The notes beneath the pieces were generated by a model, which did not search any database, had not been told where the DNA came from, and saw only the letters and a list, made by a program, of their open reading frames with translations. Below, in pieces: positions 19,442 to 30,576 of a DNA stretch of 64,000 nucleotides (positions are counted from its first letter, which is position 1; each line of letters begins with the position of its first letter). Origin of the DNA: Mycolicibacterium porcinum. Lineage in GTDB: Bacteria; Actinomycetota; Actinomycetes; Mycobacteriales; Mycobacteriaceae. Made by a program: the position numbers and the translations under genes. The stretch is from the NCBI GenBank assembly GCA_002086835.1, contig MVIG01000010.1, positions 219,339 through 283,338 on the forward strand, given 5' to 3'.

Positions 19442-19516
19442 GGATCGTCTTCCTCCCAAGTCGGGTGTTAACAGTGCTTCTGTCGCCGAATCCTGCTGGG
19501 CAAACCCTCAACCTCA

Positions 19517-19540
19517 ACCATAGGCTTAGAGTTATGTCAA
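19517..19540 (-). promoter_or_regulatory. Putative ftsZ promoter elements
   Basis: In the 188-bp ftsQ-ftsZ gap the minus strand has TTGACA at 19535-19540 and TATGGT (fits TANNNT) at 19517-19522. The spacing between the two is only 12 bp, so they may belong to two overlapping promoters and not one. A GGTTGAGG direct duplication follows. The TATGGT box is 76 bases from the ftsZ ATG. Multiple promoters in this gap are known for mycobacterial ftsZ. Confidence 0.4.
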
Positions 19541-19629
19541 GTAGTTCCGCGCAAACAGAACGGTAGGGGGCCGACGCCGGTGATCGCGTCAGGCGCGCCG
19601 ACGCGCCGCGCGGCAATTTTTCGTCGGAT

Positions 19630-20607
19630 CTACTTGACAGTGGGCAGATCCGGGCTGGACACGTCGTAGGTACGGCCCGGCTGGGTCAGCAGGGCGGCCA
19701 GCTTCAGCGCCTTCTCGTCGGTCCGGTCGTTGGTCCCCCACACCACGACCCGACCATCGGTGAGCGTCAACGCGATCGAGGCCACCGACGGCGCGGCGAT
19801 CCGGCCCACCTGTGCCACCACATCGGGCGGCAGCGCCAGCATCACCTCGAGCGCGGCCTTGGTGGCCGGGTCCGTCGGGCCCGGATGGTCGGCGTCCAGG
19901 TACGGCAGGGTCGGCGGTGGCGGCTCGGTGGCGAAATCCACGCCGTCGCGGTCGAACAGATGGGGGCCGTCGGGATAGTCCTTGACCACCACCGGGACCC
20001 GCTCGACGACCGTGATCCTCAGCGTCGAGGGGTACTCGCGCTGGACCCGGGCGGTGGCGATCCGCCGGATGGTGGCCACCCGCTCGGCGACCGCGTCGGT
20101 GTTGATCTGCAGCAGCGGTGTGCCCGGAGCCACCGCGGCAGCGGCCAGCACCTGCTCCTGCGGCACCGCGGTCGCACCGCTGATCGCGACATTGCGGGCC
20201 GACATCACCGGCGTGAAGTACAGCACCAGACCCAACGCCACCGCGACCACACTCGCCAGCGCGGACCACAGCAAGACCTTCAGACCACGAATTGTGCTGC
20301 GGGCCACAGTGTTCGGGGCATCAGCCGACTGGCCGACCACCCTGCGCTTGGCCTCCCGGCGGGCATTCTCGATCGCCACTGCCCGGTCCCGCGCGGCGCG
20401 CCGCTCGGCGCGTTCGCGGCGGGCGCGGCGGCGTGGGCCCTCGTAGTCGGCTTCTGCCGCGGGCGGCACCTCAGACGCTGCCGCGGGCGGCACATCGGCA
20501 CCTGCCGCGGGCGGCACATCTGCCGAAGGTGACTCGGCCGCTGCGGAACCGGTCTCGCCGGGAACTTCGGCCCCGTTCTCGGGGCCCTCAGCACCCGTCT
20601 CGGTCAC
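19630..20607 (-). CDS. ftsQ: Cell division protein FtsQ
   Basis: This is a 325-residue bitopic protein. A cytoplasmic ~110-residue N-terminus is Pro/Ala/Glu-rich and then highly basic ([18 protein letters not shown]). One TM helix at about 110-132 ([21 protein letters not shown]) is followed by an extracytoplasmic POTRA domain ([16 protein letters not shown]...) and the FtsQ beta domain. It links early and late divisome proteins. The N-terminus contains three 8-residue repeats of the form (D/E)VPPAAxx. The ATG overlaps the murC stop by 4 bases. Confidence 0.94.
   Translation of the reverse strand: MTETGAEGPENGAEVPGETGSAAAESPSADVPPAAGADVPPAAASEVPPAAEADYEGPRRRARRERAERRAARDRAVAIENARREAKRRVVGQSADAPNTVARSTIRGLKVLLWSALASVVAVALGLVLYFTPVMSARNVAISGATAVPQEQVLAAAAVAPGTPLLQINTDAVAERVATIRRIATARVQREYPSTLRITVVERVPVVVKDYPDGPHLFDRDGVDFATEPPPPTLPYLDADHPGPTDPATKAALEVMLALPPDVVAQVGRIAAPSVASIALTLTDGRVVVWGTNDRTDEKALKLAALLTQPGRTYDVSSPDLPTVK
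20455..20526 (-). repeat. Three 24-bp in-frame tandem repeats in ftsQ
   Basis: The core TGCCGCGGGCGGCAC (plus-strand sense) recurs at 20455, 20479 and 20503, a strict 24-bp period. It encodes (D/E)VPPAAxx three times in the cytoplasmic tail of FtsQ. Copy number may vary between strains by slippage. Confidence 0.85.
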
Positions 20608-22064
20608 GGCGCACCCGTCGAGGGACGGCCCGGGGTCGTGCGGTTCTCCTTGATACCGAGCTCGGTGATGATCTCCTTGCCCAGCATGGTGACGTCACCG
20701 GCGCCCATGGTGACGACGACATCACCCGGCCGTGCGTCAGCCGCCACCAGCGCCGCCACGGCGGAGAAATCGGGCACGTACGTCACCGGAACCGTCACCG
20801 CGTCCGCGACCGTCGCACCGCTGATCCCAGGTAGCGGCTGTTCTCGCGCGGCGTACACGTCAAGCACGAAGACTTGGTCGGCGATGCTGAGCGCCTTGCC
20901 GAACTCGTTCGCGAAATCTGCTGTGCGGGAATATAAATGGGGCTGGAACACCACGATGGACCGGCCACCGGACTCCTTGGCCAATGCGCGTACAGCGGTC
21001 AGCGCGGCGGTGACCTTCGTGGGGTGATGGGCATAGTCGTCGAATACCCGGACACCGGCTGCGGTGCCCACCAACTCGAACCGGCGCCGTACGCCCTCGA
21101 ATCCCGCCAACGCGTCGAGCACGTCGTCTGGATCCGCACCGGCCTGGACCGCCGCGAGCAGTGCCGCCACTGCGTTGAGTGCCATGTGACGGCCCGGCAC
21201 CGAAAGCCGCATCGTCCGTGGCTGACTCTCCGCCGCCAACTGCACCGTCGCGACCGCGGTGGTACCTCGCTGCTGCCAGTCCAGCAGTGCGGCCGCCAGA
21301 TCCGGGCGATCACCACTGCCGTAAAGAAGTACCCGGATGCCCCGTGCGGCAGTCCGTTCGGCGAATGCCGCTGCGCCCGGATCGTCGACGCACACCACCA
21401 CCACACCACCTGGACGCAGACGCTCCATGAACGCGTCGAACACATCGACATACGCCTGCTCGGTCCCGAAGAAATCGAGGTGGTCGGCTTCGATATTGGT
21501 GACGACCGCGATATCGGGCCGGTACTCCACCAGTGACCCATCACTCTCGTCGGCCTCGGCGACGAAGTAGGCGCCGCTGCCGTGATGCGCGTTGGTACCG
21601 GGCTCGCCGAGGTCACCACCAACAGCGAACGACGGGTCGAAACCGCTGTGCTGCAAGGCCACGATGAGCATCGATGTCGTCGTCGTCTTACCGGCAGTCC
21701 CAGTCACCATCAACGTGGTGTCGCCGACCATCAGCTTGGCGAGCACCGCGGGGCGCAGGATCACCGGGATTCCGCGACGGTGGGCCTCGACCAGTTCCGG
21801 GTTGGTCTTCGGGATCGCGGCGTGGGTGGTGACCACCGCGGTCGGCCCGCCCGGCAGCAGGTCCAGAGACGACGCGTCGTGACCGATCCTGATCTCGGCA
21901 CCGCGGGCGCGCAGCGCCACCACGCCGCGAGACTCCTTGGCGTCCGACCCGGACACCAGGCCGCCACGGTCCAGCAGGATGCGGGCCACGCCCGACATCC
22001 CGGCGCCCCCGATCCCGACCATGTGCACCCGCTGCAGCTCGGCCGGAAGTGAATTACCGTTCAC
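20604..22064 (-). CDS. murC: UDP-N-acetylmuramate-L-alanine ligase
   Basis: This is a 486-residue Mur ligase adding L-Ala to UDP-MurNAc in the cytoplasm. The N-terminal UDP-binding Rossmann motif is [18 protein letters not shown]. The ATP P-loop GTAGKTTTT is at 122-130, and further motifs are [14 protein letters not shown] and the C-terminal [10 protein letters not shown] typical of MurC. The ATG overlaps the murG stop (4 bases), and the murC stop overlaps ftsQ. Confidence 0.97.
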   Translation of the reverse strand: MNGNSLPAELQRVHMVGIGGAGMSGVARILLDRGGLVSGSDAKESRGVVALRARGAEIRIGHDASSLDLLPGGPTAVVTTHAAIPKTNPELVEAHRRGIPVILRPAVLAKLMVGDTTLMVTGTAGKTTTTSMLIVALQHSGFDPSFAVGGDLGEPGTNAHHGSGAYFVAEADESDGSLVEYRPDIAVVTNIEADHLDFFGTEQAYVDVFDAFMERLRPGGVVVVCVDDPGAAAFAERTAARGIRVLLYGSGDRPDLAAALLDWQQRGTTAVATVQLAAESQPRTMRLSVPGRHMALNAVAALLAAVQAGADPDDVLDALAGFEGVRRRFELVGTAAGVRVFDDYAHHPTKVTAALTAVRALAKESGGRSIVVFQPHLYSRTADFANEFGKALSIADQVFVLDVYAAREQPLPGISGATVADAVTVPVTYVPDFSAVAALVAADARPGDVVVTMGAGDVTMLGKEIITELGIKENRTTPGRPSTGAP

Positions 22065-23251
22065 TGCAGCCTCTTTCGTTGAGCATGGGCAACGTCGAGG
22101 GCGACCTGCGCCACCCGTCTCGCGGCATCGGGATGACCCGAAAGGGACGCAGCGGCCGTCATCGCCGCCAGCCGGGCGTCGTCGGTCATCAGGCTCGCCA
22201 CCGTGTCGGCCACGAAGCCGCCGGTGAGCTCGGCATCGTCGACGACGATGCCACCGCCGGCCGACACCACCGGGAGCGCGTTGAGCCGCTGCTCACCGTT
22301 GCCGATCGGCAGCGGGACGTACACCGCGGGCAGCCCCACAGCGGTCACCTCGGCCACCGTCATCGCACCGGAGCGGCAGATCGCGAGATCCGCTGCGGCA
22401 TAGGCCAGGTCCATCCGGTCCAGGTACGGCACCGCGACATATGGCGGTGCGCCCGGCACGGCCGGGGGTAAGTCGAGGGTGTTCTTCGGACCGTGCGCGT
22501 GTAGCACCGAAACACCCGCAGCGCCAAGGGCTTCGGCAGCCGACGAGACGGCACGGTTGATCGACTGCGCGCCCTGCGAACCGCCGAACACCAACAACAC
22601 CTTGGCGTCGGGGGCGAATCCGAAGAATGCCCGCGCCTCGGCTCGCAACGCGGCCCGGTCCAGCGAGGTGATGGCCGCCCGCACGGGCACCCCGACCACC
22701 TCGACCTTGCGCAGGCCCGGCTCGGGGACCGCCGAGAGCACACGGCGCGCCGACACCGCGCCGACCCGGTTGGCCAGGCCCGCGCTGGCGTTGGCCTCGT
22801 GCACCACCACCGGAACGGCGCGACGACGACCGTGCAGGCCGAAGCCGCCGCGGGCGGCAAGGTAGGCGGGTAGCGCGACGTAGCCGCCGAACCCGATCAC
22901 CACGTCGGCCTCGACGCCGGCCAGCACCGAGCGGGTCTGCCGGATCGCGGTGCGTACGCGCAGCGGCAACCGCACCAGGTCTCCCGACGGCTTGCGTGGC
23001 AGCGGTACCGGGGTGATCAGCTCGAGGTCGTATCCGCGCTGCGGCACCAACCGGGTTTCCAGCCCCCGGGCGGTCCCGAGGGCGGTGATGCGCACCTGCG
23101 GGTCGAGTTCGCGGAGTGCGTCTGCCACCGCCATCGCCGGTTCGACGTGGCCCGCCGTGCCGCCACCGGCCAGAACGATGGATATCCCCCGGTCACCGGG
23201 TTCCTGCCCCCGAGGACCAGATGTCGCCCGGCCCGTCTTACCCTCGCTCAC
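22061..23251 (-). CDS. murG: UDP-GlcNAc:lipid I N-acetylglucosaminyltransferase
   Basis: This is a 396-residue GT28 enzyme making lipid II at the inner face of the membrane. It has the N-terminal loop [17 protein letters not shown], a second glycine loop [14 protein letters not shown] and the donor-binding region [23 protein letters not shown]. About 22 extra N-terminal residues precede the fold. The GTG start at 23251 overlaps the ftsW stop (GTGA). Confidence 0.96.
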   Translation of the reverse strand: MSEGKTGRATSGPRGQEPGDRGISIVLAGGGTAGHVEPAMAVADALRELDPQVRITALGTARGLETRLVPQRGYDLELITPVPLPRKPSGDLVRLPLRVRTAIRQTRSVLAGVEADVVIGFGGYVALPAYLAARGGFGLHGRRRAVPVVVHEANASAGLANRVGAVSARRVLSAVPEPGLRKVEVVGVPVRAAITSLDRAALRAEARAFFGFAPDAKVLLVFGGSQGAQSINRAVSSAAEALGAAGVSVLHAHGPKNTLDLPPAVPGAPPYVAVPYLDRMDLAYAAADLAICRSGAMTVAEVTAVGLPAVYVPLPIGNGEQRLNALPVVSAGGGIVVDDAELTGGFVADTVASLMTDDARLAAMTAAASLSGHPDAARRVAQVALDVAHAQRKRLQ

Positions 23252-24870
23252 CCGTAACGCTGACCTTCCAAAGTCCGGGCTCGTTGCCCCTGTTTCCGCT
23301 GGCCTGCAGGATATCGGACCGAGGACCTGCGGCCCCCGGCCGGCTGTTGGCCGCTGGCGCGACCCGACCGGCGGACCGGACGGTCACCGCTGTGCGGCGA
23401 GCGGCGTGCTGCTGGTTGCCTGGCCCCTGTCTGTTTGGCCCTGGCCTGCTTGCCCGCCTGTTTACCGGCGGGCTTCGCACCGGGCTTGCCGTTGGGCTTG
23501 CCCGCGCTGCGCGATGGCGTCTTCCGGCGGTCGTGCAGCCGGTTGCGGGCTACCTCCAACCGGGTCGGGACGTACGGTTCGGGCAGGGGCAGCCGCAGCA
23601 ACCGGTTCATCCGGTCGTCGCGCCCGGCCCGCAGCGCCGCGACGGCCTCGGGTTCGTGCCGGGCCGCGTTGGTGATCAACCCCATCATCAGAAGCGTTGT
23701 GGCTTGCGAAGATCCACCGGCCGAGATCAGCGGCAACTGCAGCCCGGTGACCGGCAGCAGACCCACCACGTAGCCGACATTGATGAACATCTGGCCGACG
23801 ATCCACAGCGTGGTGGTCGCGGTGAGCAGGCGCAGGAACGGATCTGCCGAACGCCGGGCGATCCGCATGCCCGTGTAGGCGAACAGCCCGAACAGCGCGA
23901 GCAGGCCCAGCGCACCGACAAAGCCCAGCTCCTCGCCGATGATGGCGAAGATGAAGTCGTTGTGCGCGTTGGGCAGATAGTTCCACTTGGCGGTGCCCTG
24001 GCCCAGCCCGTCGCCGAAGATTCCGCCGTTGGCCAGCGCGAACCGGGCCTGCCTGGACTGATACCCGATGCCCTGCCCGTCGGCCGTCGGATCCAGCCAG
24101 GACTGCACGCGGTCGGACCGGTAGCCCGCGGAGACGGCCAGCACCGCGGCCGCCAGCACGGCAGCCAGCAGGGAGGACAGGAACACCCGGAGCGGCAGGC
24201 CCGCGTACCAGAGCAGGCCGAGCAGGATGATGCTCAGCGAGACGGTCTGCCCGAGGTCGGGCTGGGCGACGATCAGCGCCAGCGCGATCACCGCGGCGGG
24301 CACCAGCGGGATCAGCATCTCGCGCAGCGAGGCGCGCTCCATGCGGCGGGCCGCCAGCAGGTGCGCGCCCCAGATGGCGAAGGCGATCTTGGCCAGCTCC
24401 GAGGGCTGCATGGAGAATCCGGCGACGACGAACCAGCCACGGGAACCGTTGGCCACCTTGCCGATTCCCGGGATGAGCACCAGGACCAGCAGCACGATCG
24501 TGAACGCGAACCCGGGGAACGCCATCCGGCGCAGGGTCCGCACCGAGATTCGCAGCGCCAGGTAGAACGCGATCAGACCGACGACAGTCCACATCACCTG
24601 GCGTCCGAACACCGCCCATGGCGACCCGTCGAAGTCGTAGGAGTACACCCCCGACGCCGAGAGGACCATGATCAGCCCCAGCGTGGTGAGCAACGCGGTG
24701 ACCGCGATGATGAGGTGGAACGACGTCATCGGCCGGCCCAGCCAGACGCCGAACCGGGTGCGTGGCGCCGCGGCCGTCGGGCTCGCCTCGGCCGTGCCGC
24801 CCTCAGCAGCGGCGGTATCGCCGGTTGCCTCGCCGCCACGGCTGCGCAACCGGGCCAGGATGCTGGCCAT
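23248..24870 (-). CDS. ftsW: Lipid II polymerase / division protein FtsW (SEDS family)
   Basis: This is a 540-residue SEDS protein with about ten TM helices between residues ~50 and 420, including the family segments [37 protein letters not shown] (catalytic loop region) and [20 protein letters not shown]. The N-terminus adds ~45 Ala/Gly-rich residues. The C-terminus adds a long basic tail with repeated GKP/GKQ motifs (residues ~455-540), as in mycobacterial FtsW, where the tail contacts FtsZ and PBP3. Partnered with pbpB, it polymerises septal peptidoglycan. The start is 5 bp after the murD stop. Confidence 0.95.
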   Translation of the reverse strand: MASILARLRSRGGEATGDTAAAEGGTAEASPTAAAPRTRFGVWLGRPMTSFHLIIAVTALLTTLGLIMVLSASGVYSYDFDGSPWAVFGRQVMWTVVGLIAFYLALRISVRTLRRMAFPGFAFTIVLLVLVLIPGIGKVANGSRGWFVVAGFSMQPSELAKIAFAIWGAHLLAARRMERASLREMLIPLVPAAVIALALIVAQPDLGQTVSLSIILLGLLWYAGLPLRVFLSSLLAAVLAAAVLAVSAGYRSDRVQSWLDPTADGQGIGYQSRQARFALANGGIFGDGLGQGTAKWNYLPNAHNDFIFAIIGEELGFVGALGLLALFGLFAYTGMRIARRSADPFLRLLTATTTLWIVGQMFINVGYVVGLLPVTGLQLPLISAGGSSQATTLLMMGLITNAARHEPEAVAALRAGRDDRMNRLLRLPLPEPYVPTRLEVARNRLHDRRKTPSRSAGKPNGKPGAKPAGKQAGKQARAKQTGARQPAARRSPHSGDRPVRRSGRASGQQPAGGRRSSVRYPAGQRKQGQRARTLEGQRYG

Positions 24871-24875
24871 CTCGC

Positions 24876-26369
24876 CTACCCGATCGCGGCGCGGACGGCG
24901 CCGGCGAACGCATCGCCACGCTGGCCGTAGCCGCTGAACTGATCGAAGGACGCGCCTGCCGGGGCCAGCAACACTGTGTCACCCGAGGTGGCCAGGCCGC
25001 GGGCGACATCCACGACCGCCGTCATGACCGCGTCGGAGACCGGCCGGTCCCCGACTTCGATCACACGAGTCACATGGTCACCAATAGACTCATTTGTCTC
25101 AAGCACCCCAGAATCCTCCCCCGTCACAACCTCGACGACGGGGACATCCGGGGCGTGTCGCGATAACGCATCGGCAACCATCTGCCGATCCCGGCCGATC
25201 AGCACGACCGCGACCAGCCGATTCGCCACCTGACGCACCAACTCGTCGACCGAAGCGCCTTTCAGCAATCCCCCGGCGATCCAGATCACCCGGTCGAACG
25301 CGGTGATCGAGGCCTGCGCGGCATGCGGATTGGTGGCCTTGGAATCGTCGACATAACGCACCCCGTCGGCCTCCCCGACCAGCTCGGCCCGGTGCCTGCC
25401 GACCTGGAACGACGCCAGCGCGGCGGCAATCGACTGCGATGCCACCCCGACAGCCCGGGCCAGCGCCGCAGCCGCCAGCGCGTCGAGCACGCCGACCGGC
25501 CCGGCCACGCTGATCGTCGCGGCATCAGCCAACTCGACGTCGACACCGAAAGCACGGTCGACGAGCTTGCCGGCGCGCACACCGAGCTCCCCGACAGCCG
25601 GCTCGCCCAGCCGGAAACCCACCCGGACCGACGCGCCAGCAGTCGCCAGCAGACCCGCGGCGACCGGATCGTCGAGGCCCGCCACGGCAACCCGGCCGGC
25701 CAGCGCTCGGCCCTTGTCGGCGGCGTAGGCAGCCATCGAACCGTGCCAGTCCAGATGGTCTTCGGCCACGTTCAGCACCACACCGGCATCCGGGCGCAGC
25801 GAGGGCGCCCAGTGCAACTGGAAGCTCGACAACTCGACTGCCAGCAACTCCGCGGGCTGGTCGAGCACCGCCAGCACCGGATCACCGATGTTGCCGCACA
25901 ACAGGCTTCGCCGGCCGTCGGCCAACAGCATCTCGTGCAGCATCGAGGTGGTGGTGGTCTTGCCGTTGGTGCCGGTGACCACCAGCCAGCGCCGGGGCGG
26001 ACCATAGCGGCCCGCCGCGTCCAGCCGCCAGGCCAGCTCGACATCGCCCCAGATCGGCACACCCGCCGCGGCCGCGGCGGCCAGAACGGGGGCGGTGGGA
26101 GGGAATCCGGGGCTGGTCACCACCAGGGCGTAGTCGGCGATACCGGCGATCGCGCCTGCGGGATCGATGACCGCGGTGCCCTGCTCGGCGTACGCCCGCA
26201 AGGCCTCGGCGTTGTCGTCACAGAGCGTCGCGGTGACACCGAGCGGTGCCAGTGCCGCCAAGATGGCACGTCCGGTCACCCCCGCCCCGGTGACCAGCAC
26301 CGGAGCCCCGGGGGTCAGCAGCGCGAGCTCGTCGTCACCGCCGCGCCCGCCGGTTGGGCCCGCCACCAT
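24876..26369 (-). CDS. murD: UDP-N-acetylmuramoyl-L-alanine-D-glutamate ligase
   Basis: This is a 497-residue Mur ligase adding D-Glu. The N-terminal Rossmann segment is [14 protein letters not shown], the P-loop GTNGKTTT is at 133-140, and AEDHLDWH and the C-terminal [10 protein letters not shown] are MurD signatures. The ATG at 26369 shares one base with the mraY stop (TGATG). The frame extends further upstream into mraY, but that would overlap a conserved membrane enzyme and is rejected. Confidence 0.96.
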   Translation of the reverse strand: MVAGPTGGRGGDDELALLTPGAPVLVTGAGVTGRAILAALAPLGVTATLCDDNAEALRAYAEQGTAVIDPAGAIAGIADYALVVTSPGFPPTAPVLAAAAAAGVPIWGDVELAWRLDAAGRYGPPRRWLVVTGTNGKTTTTSMLHEMLLADGRRSLLCGNIGDPVLAVLDQPAELLAVELSSFQLHWAPSLRPDAGVVLNVAEDHLDWHGSMAAYAADKGRALAGRVAVAGLDDPVAAGLLATAGASVRVGFRLGEPAVGELGVRAGKLVDRAFGVDVELADAATISVAGPVGVLDALAAAALARAVGVASQSIAAALASFQVGRHRAELVGEADGVRYVDDSKATNPHAAQASITAFDRVIWIAGGLLKGASVDELVRQVANRLVAVVLIGRDRQMVADALSRHAPDVPVVEVVTGEDSGVLETNESIGDHVTRVIEVGDRPVSDAVMTAVVDVARGLATSGDTVLLAPAGASFDQFSGYGQRGDAFAGAVRAAIG

Positions 26370-27448
26370 CAGGCCCCGACTGCGGTGAGCCACTCGCTGT
26401 AGAACAGGGCCACGCCCAGACCGCAGGCGATCGCCGTCAGCAGCCAGAACCGGATGATCACCGTGGTCTCGGCCCACCCCACCAATTCGAAATGGTGATG
26501 GAACGGCGCCATCCGGAACACCCGGCGGCCCGTCGTGCGGAAGGTCAGGATCTGCACGACCACCGAGGTCACCTCGGCGACGAACAGGGCACCCAGGACC
26601 ACCGCGAGGATCTCGGTGCGGCTCGTCACCGACAGCCCGGCGATGATGCCACCGAGAGCCAGCGAGCCGGTATCGCCCATGAAGATCTTGGCCGGGGCGG
26701 CGTTCCACCACAGGAAGCCGATACAGGCGCCCGCCGTGGCGGCCGCGATGATCGCGAGGTCCAGCGGATCACGCACGTTGTAGCAGCCCAGACCCGGCGC
26801 CGTCGCGCAGGCGTTGCGGTACTGCCAGAACGTGATCAACACGTAGGCCGCGCTCACCATCGCCATCGCGCCTGCGGCCAGCCCGTCCAGGCCGTCGGTG
26901 AAGTTCACCGCGTTCGACCAGGCGCTGACGATCACGACGCAGAACAGCACGAACACCCACGAGGCCAGCGTCACCGTGGCGATCTCGCGGACATAGGACA
27001 GCTCGGGGCTGCCCGGGGTGAGCCCATCCCCGTTGCGGAACTGCAGGGCCAGCACACCGAACAACACCGCGGCGGCCAGCTGCCCGACGGTCTTGGCCGT
27101 CTTGTTCAGCCCGAGATTGCGGGAGCGCCGGAGCTTGATCAGGTCGTCGACGAAGCCGACCAGGCCGAGCATCGTGGCCAGCCCCAGCACCAGCAGACCC
27201 GATGCCGACGGACCGTTGCCGCCCAGCGCCAAGCCGACCAGATGCGTGCCCAGGTAGCCCGCCCAGATACCGGCCACGATGGCCACGCCACCCATCGACG
27301 GCGTACCGCGCTTCTTGGCGTGGCTGGCGGGGCCGTCCTCGCGGATCTCATGGCCGAGCCCACGCTTGGTGAACAGCCGGATCAACGCGGGTGTCAGCAG
27401 AATCGAGACCGTCAGGGCGATACCGACGGCGATCAGGATGAGTTTCAT
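26369..27448 (-). CDS. mraY: Phospho-N-acetylmuramoyl-pentapeptide transferase
   Basis: This is a 359-residue integral membrane enzyme (called murX in M. tuberculosis) that transfers phospho-MurNAc-pentapeptide to decaprenyl phosphate to give lipid I. About ten TM helices are predicted. The signature sequences are [13 protein letters not shown] (DDxxK), [13 protein letters not shown] (catalytic Asp), [18 protein letters not shown] and the histidine stretch [12 protein letters not shown]. The ATG overlaps the murF stop by 4 bases. Confidence 0.97.
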   Translation of the reverse strand: MKLILIAVGIALTVSILLTPALIRLFTKRGLGHEIREDGPASHAKKRGTPSMGGVAIVAGIWAGYLGTHLVGLALGGNGPSASGLLVLGLATMLGLVGFVDDLIKLRRSRNLGLNKTAKTVGQLAAAVLFGVLALQFRNGDGLTPGSPELSYVREIATVTLASWVFVLFCVVIVSAWSNAVNFTDGLDGLAAGAMAMVSAAYVLITFWQYRNACATAPGLGCYNVRDPLDLAIIAAATAGACIGFLWWNAAPAKIFMGDTGSLALGGIIAGLSVTSRTEILAVVLGALFVAEVTSVVVQILTFRTTGRRVFRMAPFHHHFELVGWAETTVIIRFWLLTAIACGLGVALFYSEWLTAVGA

Positions 27449-28986
27449 CGGGCGGCATCCCCGTCTGCGGCCGGGCCGGCCGCGGCAACCAGCGCATCGG
27501 CGAGCGCACCCAATCCCACCGAATTGGATGCCTTCACCAGCACCACGTCTCCCGGCTGCAGTTCTGCCTGCAAGAGGGCCAGCGCGGCATCGGCGTCGTC
27601 GACCATCGTGGACTCAGATCCCCACGAACCCTCCATCACCGCGCCGTGGTGCATGGCGTTCATAGTCCTCCCGGTTCCGACGACGATTAACCGAGACACA
27701 TCTAAGCGCACCGCGAACCGTCCGATGGCGTCGTGCTCGGTTATCGCGTCGTCACCGAGCTCGGCCATCTCCCCCAACACCGCCCAGCTGCGGCGCTTTC
27801 CACCCGCCTCACCGGCGGATTCACCGCTGCCCTGGCGGGCCATCCAGGCAAGTGCCTTGAGTCCGGCCCGCATCGAATCCGGGTTGGCGTTGTAGGCATC
27901 ATTGATCACCGTCACACCGTCGGTGCGCGTAGCGACCTGCATGCGGTGCCGCGAGACCGGGCCCGCGCCCGCCAGTGCCGCGGCCACCTGATCCAGCCGG
28001 GCGCCGCACTGCAACGCGACCGCCGCCGCACACAACGCGTTGCCGACCTGGTGGTCGCCGTGCACCGCCAGTGCCACCTCGATCTGGTCGTCGCCCGCGT
28101 GCAGGGTGAACCGCGGACGCGCCAGACCATCGAGGGTGACCGGACCGGCCCACACGTCGACCTCGGAGCCGGGCTCGCGCGATACCCGCACCACCCTGGC
28201 CTCGGTCTTGCCTGCCATGGCCGCGACGGCGGTGTCGTCGACGTTGAGGATCACCACGCCCGAGGCCGGAACAGCCTGCGGCAACTCGGCTTTGGTGTTC
28301 GCGATGGCCTCGCGCGAGCCGAACTCACCCAGGTGGGCGGTGCCCACGTTGAGCACCACCGCGATCTGGGGCGGGGCGATCGCGGCCAGGGCGGCGATAT
28401 TGCCCGGATGCCGGGCCGACATCTCCAGGATCAGGTAATCGGTCTCGGGCGTGGCGCGCAGCACCGTCCAGGGATGCCCCAGCTCGTTGTTGAACGAGCC
28501 CGGCGGCGCGATCACCTGCCCGAGCGGGTCCAGTACCGCGGCCAGCAGATCCTTGGTCGAGGTCTTCCCGGACGAACCGGTCACCCCGATGATCGTCAAC
28601 CCGCCCGCGACGAGTTCGGCGGCCACCGCCGCAGCGAGTTTGGCCAGCGCGGCCAGCACCGCGGCACCCGAGCCGTCGGTGTCGAATTCCAAAGCGCCTG
28701 AAGTGGAGTCACCCCCGCCCGGCTCGGGAGCAACCACGATCGCGGGCACCCCGACCGGGCGCGCGGCCAGCACGACGGCGGCCCCCGACGCCACCGCCGC
28801 GGCGGCGAAGTCATGCCCATCGGAACGGGCACCGGGCAGAGCCAGGAACAGGCCACCGGGGCCGACGGCGCGGGAGTCGAATTCGACGGTGCCGGTGACG
28901 CGGGTCGTGGCGGCCGCTTCGGCAGTGATGTCGGCCAACTCGCCGCCGACGATCTCGGCGATCCTGGCGATGGTCATCTCGATCAC
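27445..28986 (-). CDS. murF: UDP-MurNAc-tripeptide D-alanyl-D-alanine ligase
   Basis: This is a 513-residue Mur ligase adding D-Ala-D-Ala. The N-terminal domain has [17 protein letters not shown], the P-loop [10 protein letters not shown] starts at residue 137, and [13 protein letters not shown] plus [14 protein letters not shown] are diagnostic of MurF. The GTG start at 28986 ([15 protein letters not shown]) overlaps the murE stop; an ATG three codons in is the alternative. Confidence 0.96.
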   Translation of the reverse strand: MIEMTIARIAEIVGGELADITAEAAATTRVTGTVEFDSRAVGPGGLFLALPGARSDGHDFAAAAVASGAAVVLAARPVGVPAIVVAPEPGGGDSTSGALEFDTDGSGAAVLAALAKLAAAVAAELVAGGLTIIGVTGSSGKTSTKDLLAAVLDPLGQVIAPPGSFNNELGHPWTVLRATPETDYLILEMSARHPGNIAALAAIAPPQIAVVLNVGTAHLGEFGSREAIANTKAELPQAVPASGVVILNVDDTAVAAMAGKTEARVVRVSREPGSEVDVWAGPVTLDGLARPRFTLHAGDDQIEVALAVHGDHQVGNALCAAAVALQCGARLDQVAAALAGAGPVSRHRMQVATRTDGVTVINDAYNANPDSMRAGLKALAWMARQGSGESAGEAGGKRRSWAVLGEMAELGDDAITEHDAIGRFAVRLDVSRLIVVGTGRTMNAMHHGAVMEGSWGSESTMVDDADAALALLQAELQPGDVVLVKASNSVGLGALADALVAAAGPAADGDAAR

Positions 28987-30524
28987 GTGCCCGACTCCCC
29001 TGACTTGTGTGCCTCCAACGCCGCCGCCAACTCGTCACGGTCATCGAACGGCCGGGTGTGCCCGCCTGCGGTCTGCCCGCTCTCGTGGCCCTTGCCTGCG
29101 ATCAGCACGATGTCGCCGGGCCCGGCCCAGGCCACCGCATGGTCGATCGCCGCGCGCCGGTCACCGATCTCCACCACCTCGGCACCTGCGGTCGCGTCGG
29201 CCGCTCCGGCCACGATCGCCGCCCGGATCAGGGCGGGGTCCTCATCCCGGGGATTGTCGTCGGTGACGACGACGAGATCCGCCAGCTCGGCCGCGACCCG
29301 CCCCATCGGCGCGCGCTTGCCCGTATCCCGGTTGCCCCCCGCCCCGAAAACCACCGCGACGCGCCGCGGGCCCGACCCCCGGAGGGTCTCCAGCACCGCC
29401 TGCAGTGCGCCGGGTTTGTGCGCGTAGTCGACCAGGGCCAGGAACGGCTGCCCGCGGTCGATCGGCTGCAGCCGGCCCGGCACGGTCGCCGTACGCAGGC
29501 CCGGGGCGGCCTGCTCCGGCGTCACCCCGGCCCCGTCGAGCAGTGCGATCGCCAAGGCGGCGTTGGCGATGTTGTATCCGCCGGTCAGACCGATCCTCAG
29601 CTCGTGCGCCGCCCCGGCGGGATCGACGAGGGTGAACTCCTGGGATCCGACGCCCACCGCCTGGGCGTCCCGCGCCTGCCAGTCGGCCGCCGCACCCGTG
29701 GCGCTGACGGTTGTCGCCTTCGCGGCCCGGCGGGCCATCGCCGCGCCCGCCTCGTCGTCGACACAGACCACCGCCGCGGCGGCATGGTTGGGTGACCCGG
29801 CGTCGAACAGCCGGGCCTTGGCCTCGAAGTAGTCCTCCATCGTCGGATGGAAATCCAGGTGGTCGCGCGACAGGTTGGTGAAGCCGCCGAGGGCGAACCC
29901 GATGCCGTCGACGCGGCCCAGCGACAGCGCATGGCTCGACACCTCCATCACCACGGTGTCGACGCCGCTCTCGACCATCGCGGCCAGCAGCGCCTGCAGA
30001 TCCGGCGCCTCCGGGGTGGTCAGCGCGCTCGGCAGATCGCGGCCCGCGATGCGCACCCCTACCGTGCCGATCAGTCCGGCCACCCGCCCGGCGGCCCGCA
30101 GTCCGGCCTCGACCAGATACGTCGTGGTGGTCTTACCCGAGGTCCCGGTCACCCCGATGACCGTCAGCCGCTCCGACGGACGCCCGTACACCTCGGCCGC
30201 CACTTCACCGAGCACCGAACGAGGGTCGGGGTGAACCAGGATCGGAACATCGAGCCCGTCCAGTTCAGCGGCGCCTGCCGGGTCGGTGAGTACCGCCACG
30301 GCCCCGGCGGCGAGCGCGTCGGACGCATAGCGGGCACCGTGCACCGTCGAACCCGGCAGCGCGGCGAACAGGTCCCCCGGCTGGGCGTCCTGACCGCGCA
30401 GGGTCACTCCCGTAACCCGAAGTTCCGGCAGGGGATTTCCGGTGGCGGCTACCGCTTGGACCTGTTCGGCGAGCGGCACGAGGTATTGGCCGGCGGGACG
30501 GCTGGGACGCAGCTTCATGGCCAT
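28983..30524 (-). CDS. murE: UDP-MurNAc-L-Ala-D-Glu:meso-diaminopimelate ligase
   Basis: This is a 513-residue Mur ligase. The P-loop GTSGKTTTT is at 127-135, followed by the family's TTPEAPDLQ and [17 protein letters not shown]. The substrate motif DDNPRDEDP near residue 430 is the DNPR form specific for meso-diaminopimelate, as expected for a mycobacterial wall. Two in-frame ATGs (30524, 30518) are possible starts. It sits 52 bp after pbpB with no gene between them. Confidence 0.96.
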   Translation of the reverse strand: MAMKLRPSRPAGQYLVPLAEQVQAVAATGNPLPELRVTGVTLRGQDAQPGDLFAALPGSTVHGARYASDALAAGAVAVLTDPAGAAELDGLDVPILVHPDPRSVLGEVAAEVYGRPSERLTVIGVTGTSGKTTTTYLVEAGLRAAGRVAGLIGTVGVRIAGRDLPSALTTPEAPDLQALLAAMVESGVDTVVMEVSSHALSLGRVDGIGFALGGFTNLSRDHLDFHPTMEDYFEAKARLFDAGSPNHAAAAVVCVDDEAGAAMARRAAKATTVSATGAAADWQARDAQAVGVGSQEFTLVDPAGAAHELRIGLTGGYNIANAALAIALLDGAGVTPEQAAPGLRTATVPGRLQPIDRGQPFLALVDYAHKPGALQAVLETLRGSGPRRVAVVFGAGGNRDTGKRAPMGRVAAELADLVVVTDDNPRDEDPALIRAAIVAGAADATAGAEVVEIGDRRAAIDHAVAWAGPGDIVLIAGKGHESGQTAGGHTRPFDDRDELAAALEAHKSGESGT

Positions 30525-30576
30525 GCCACAGTACCCATCTGCGGTACGCCGACCGCATCACCCACGACTATCGCGG

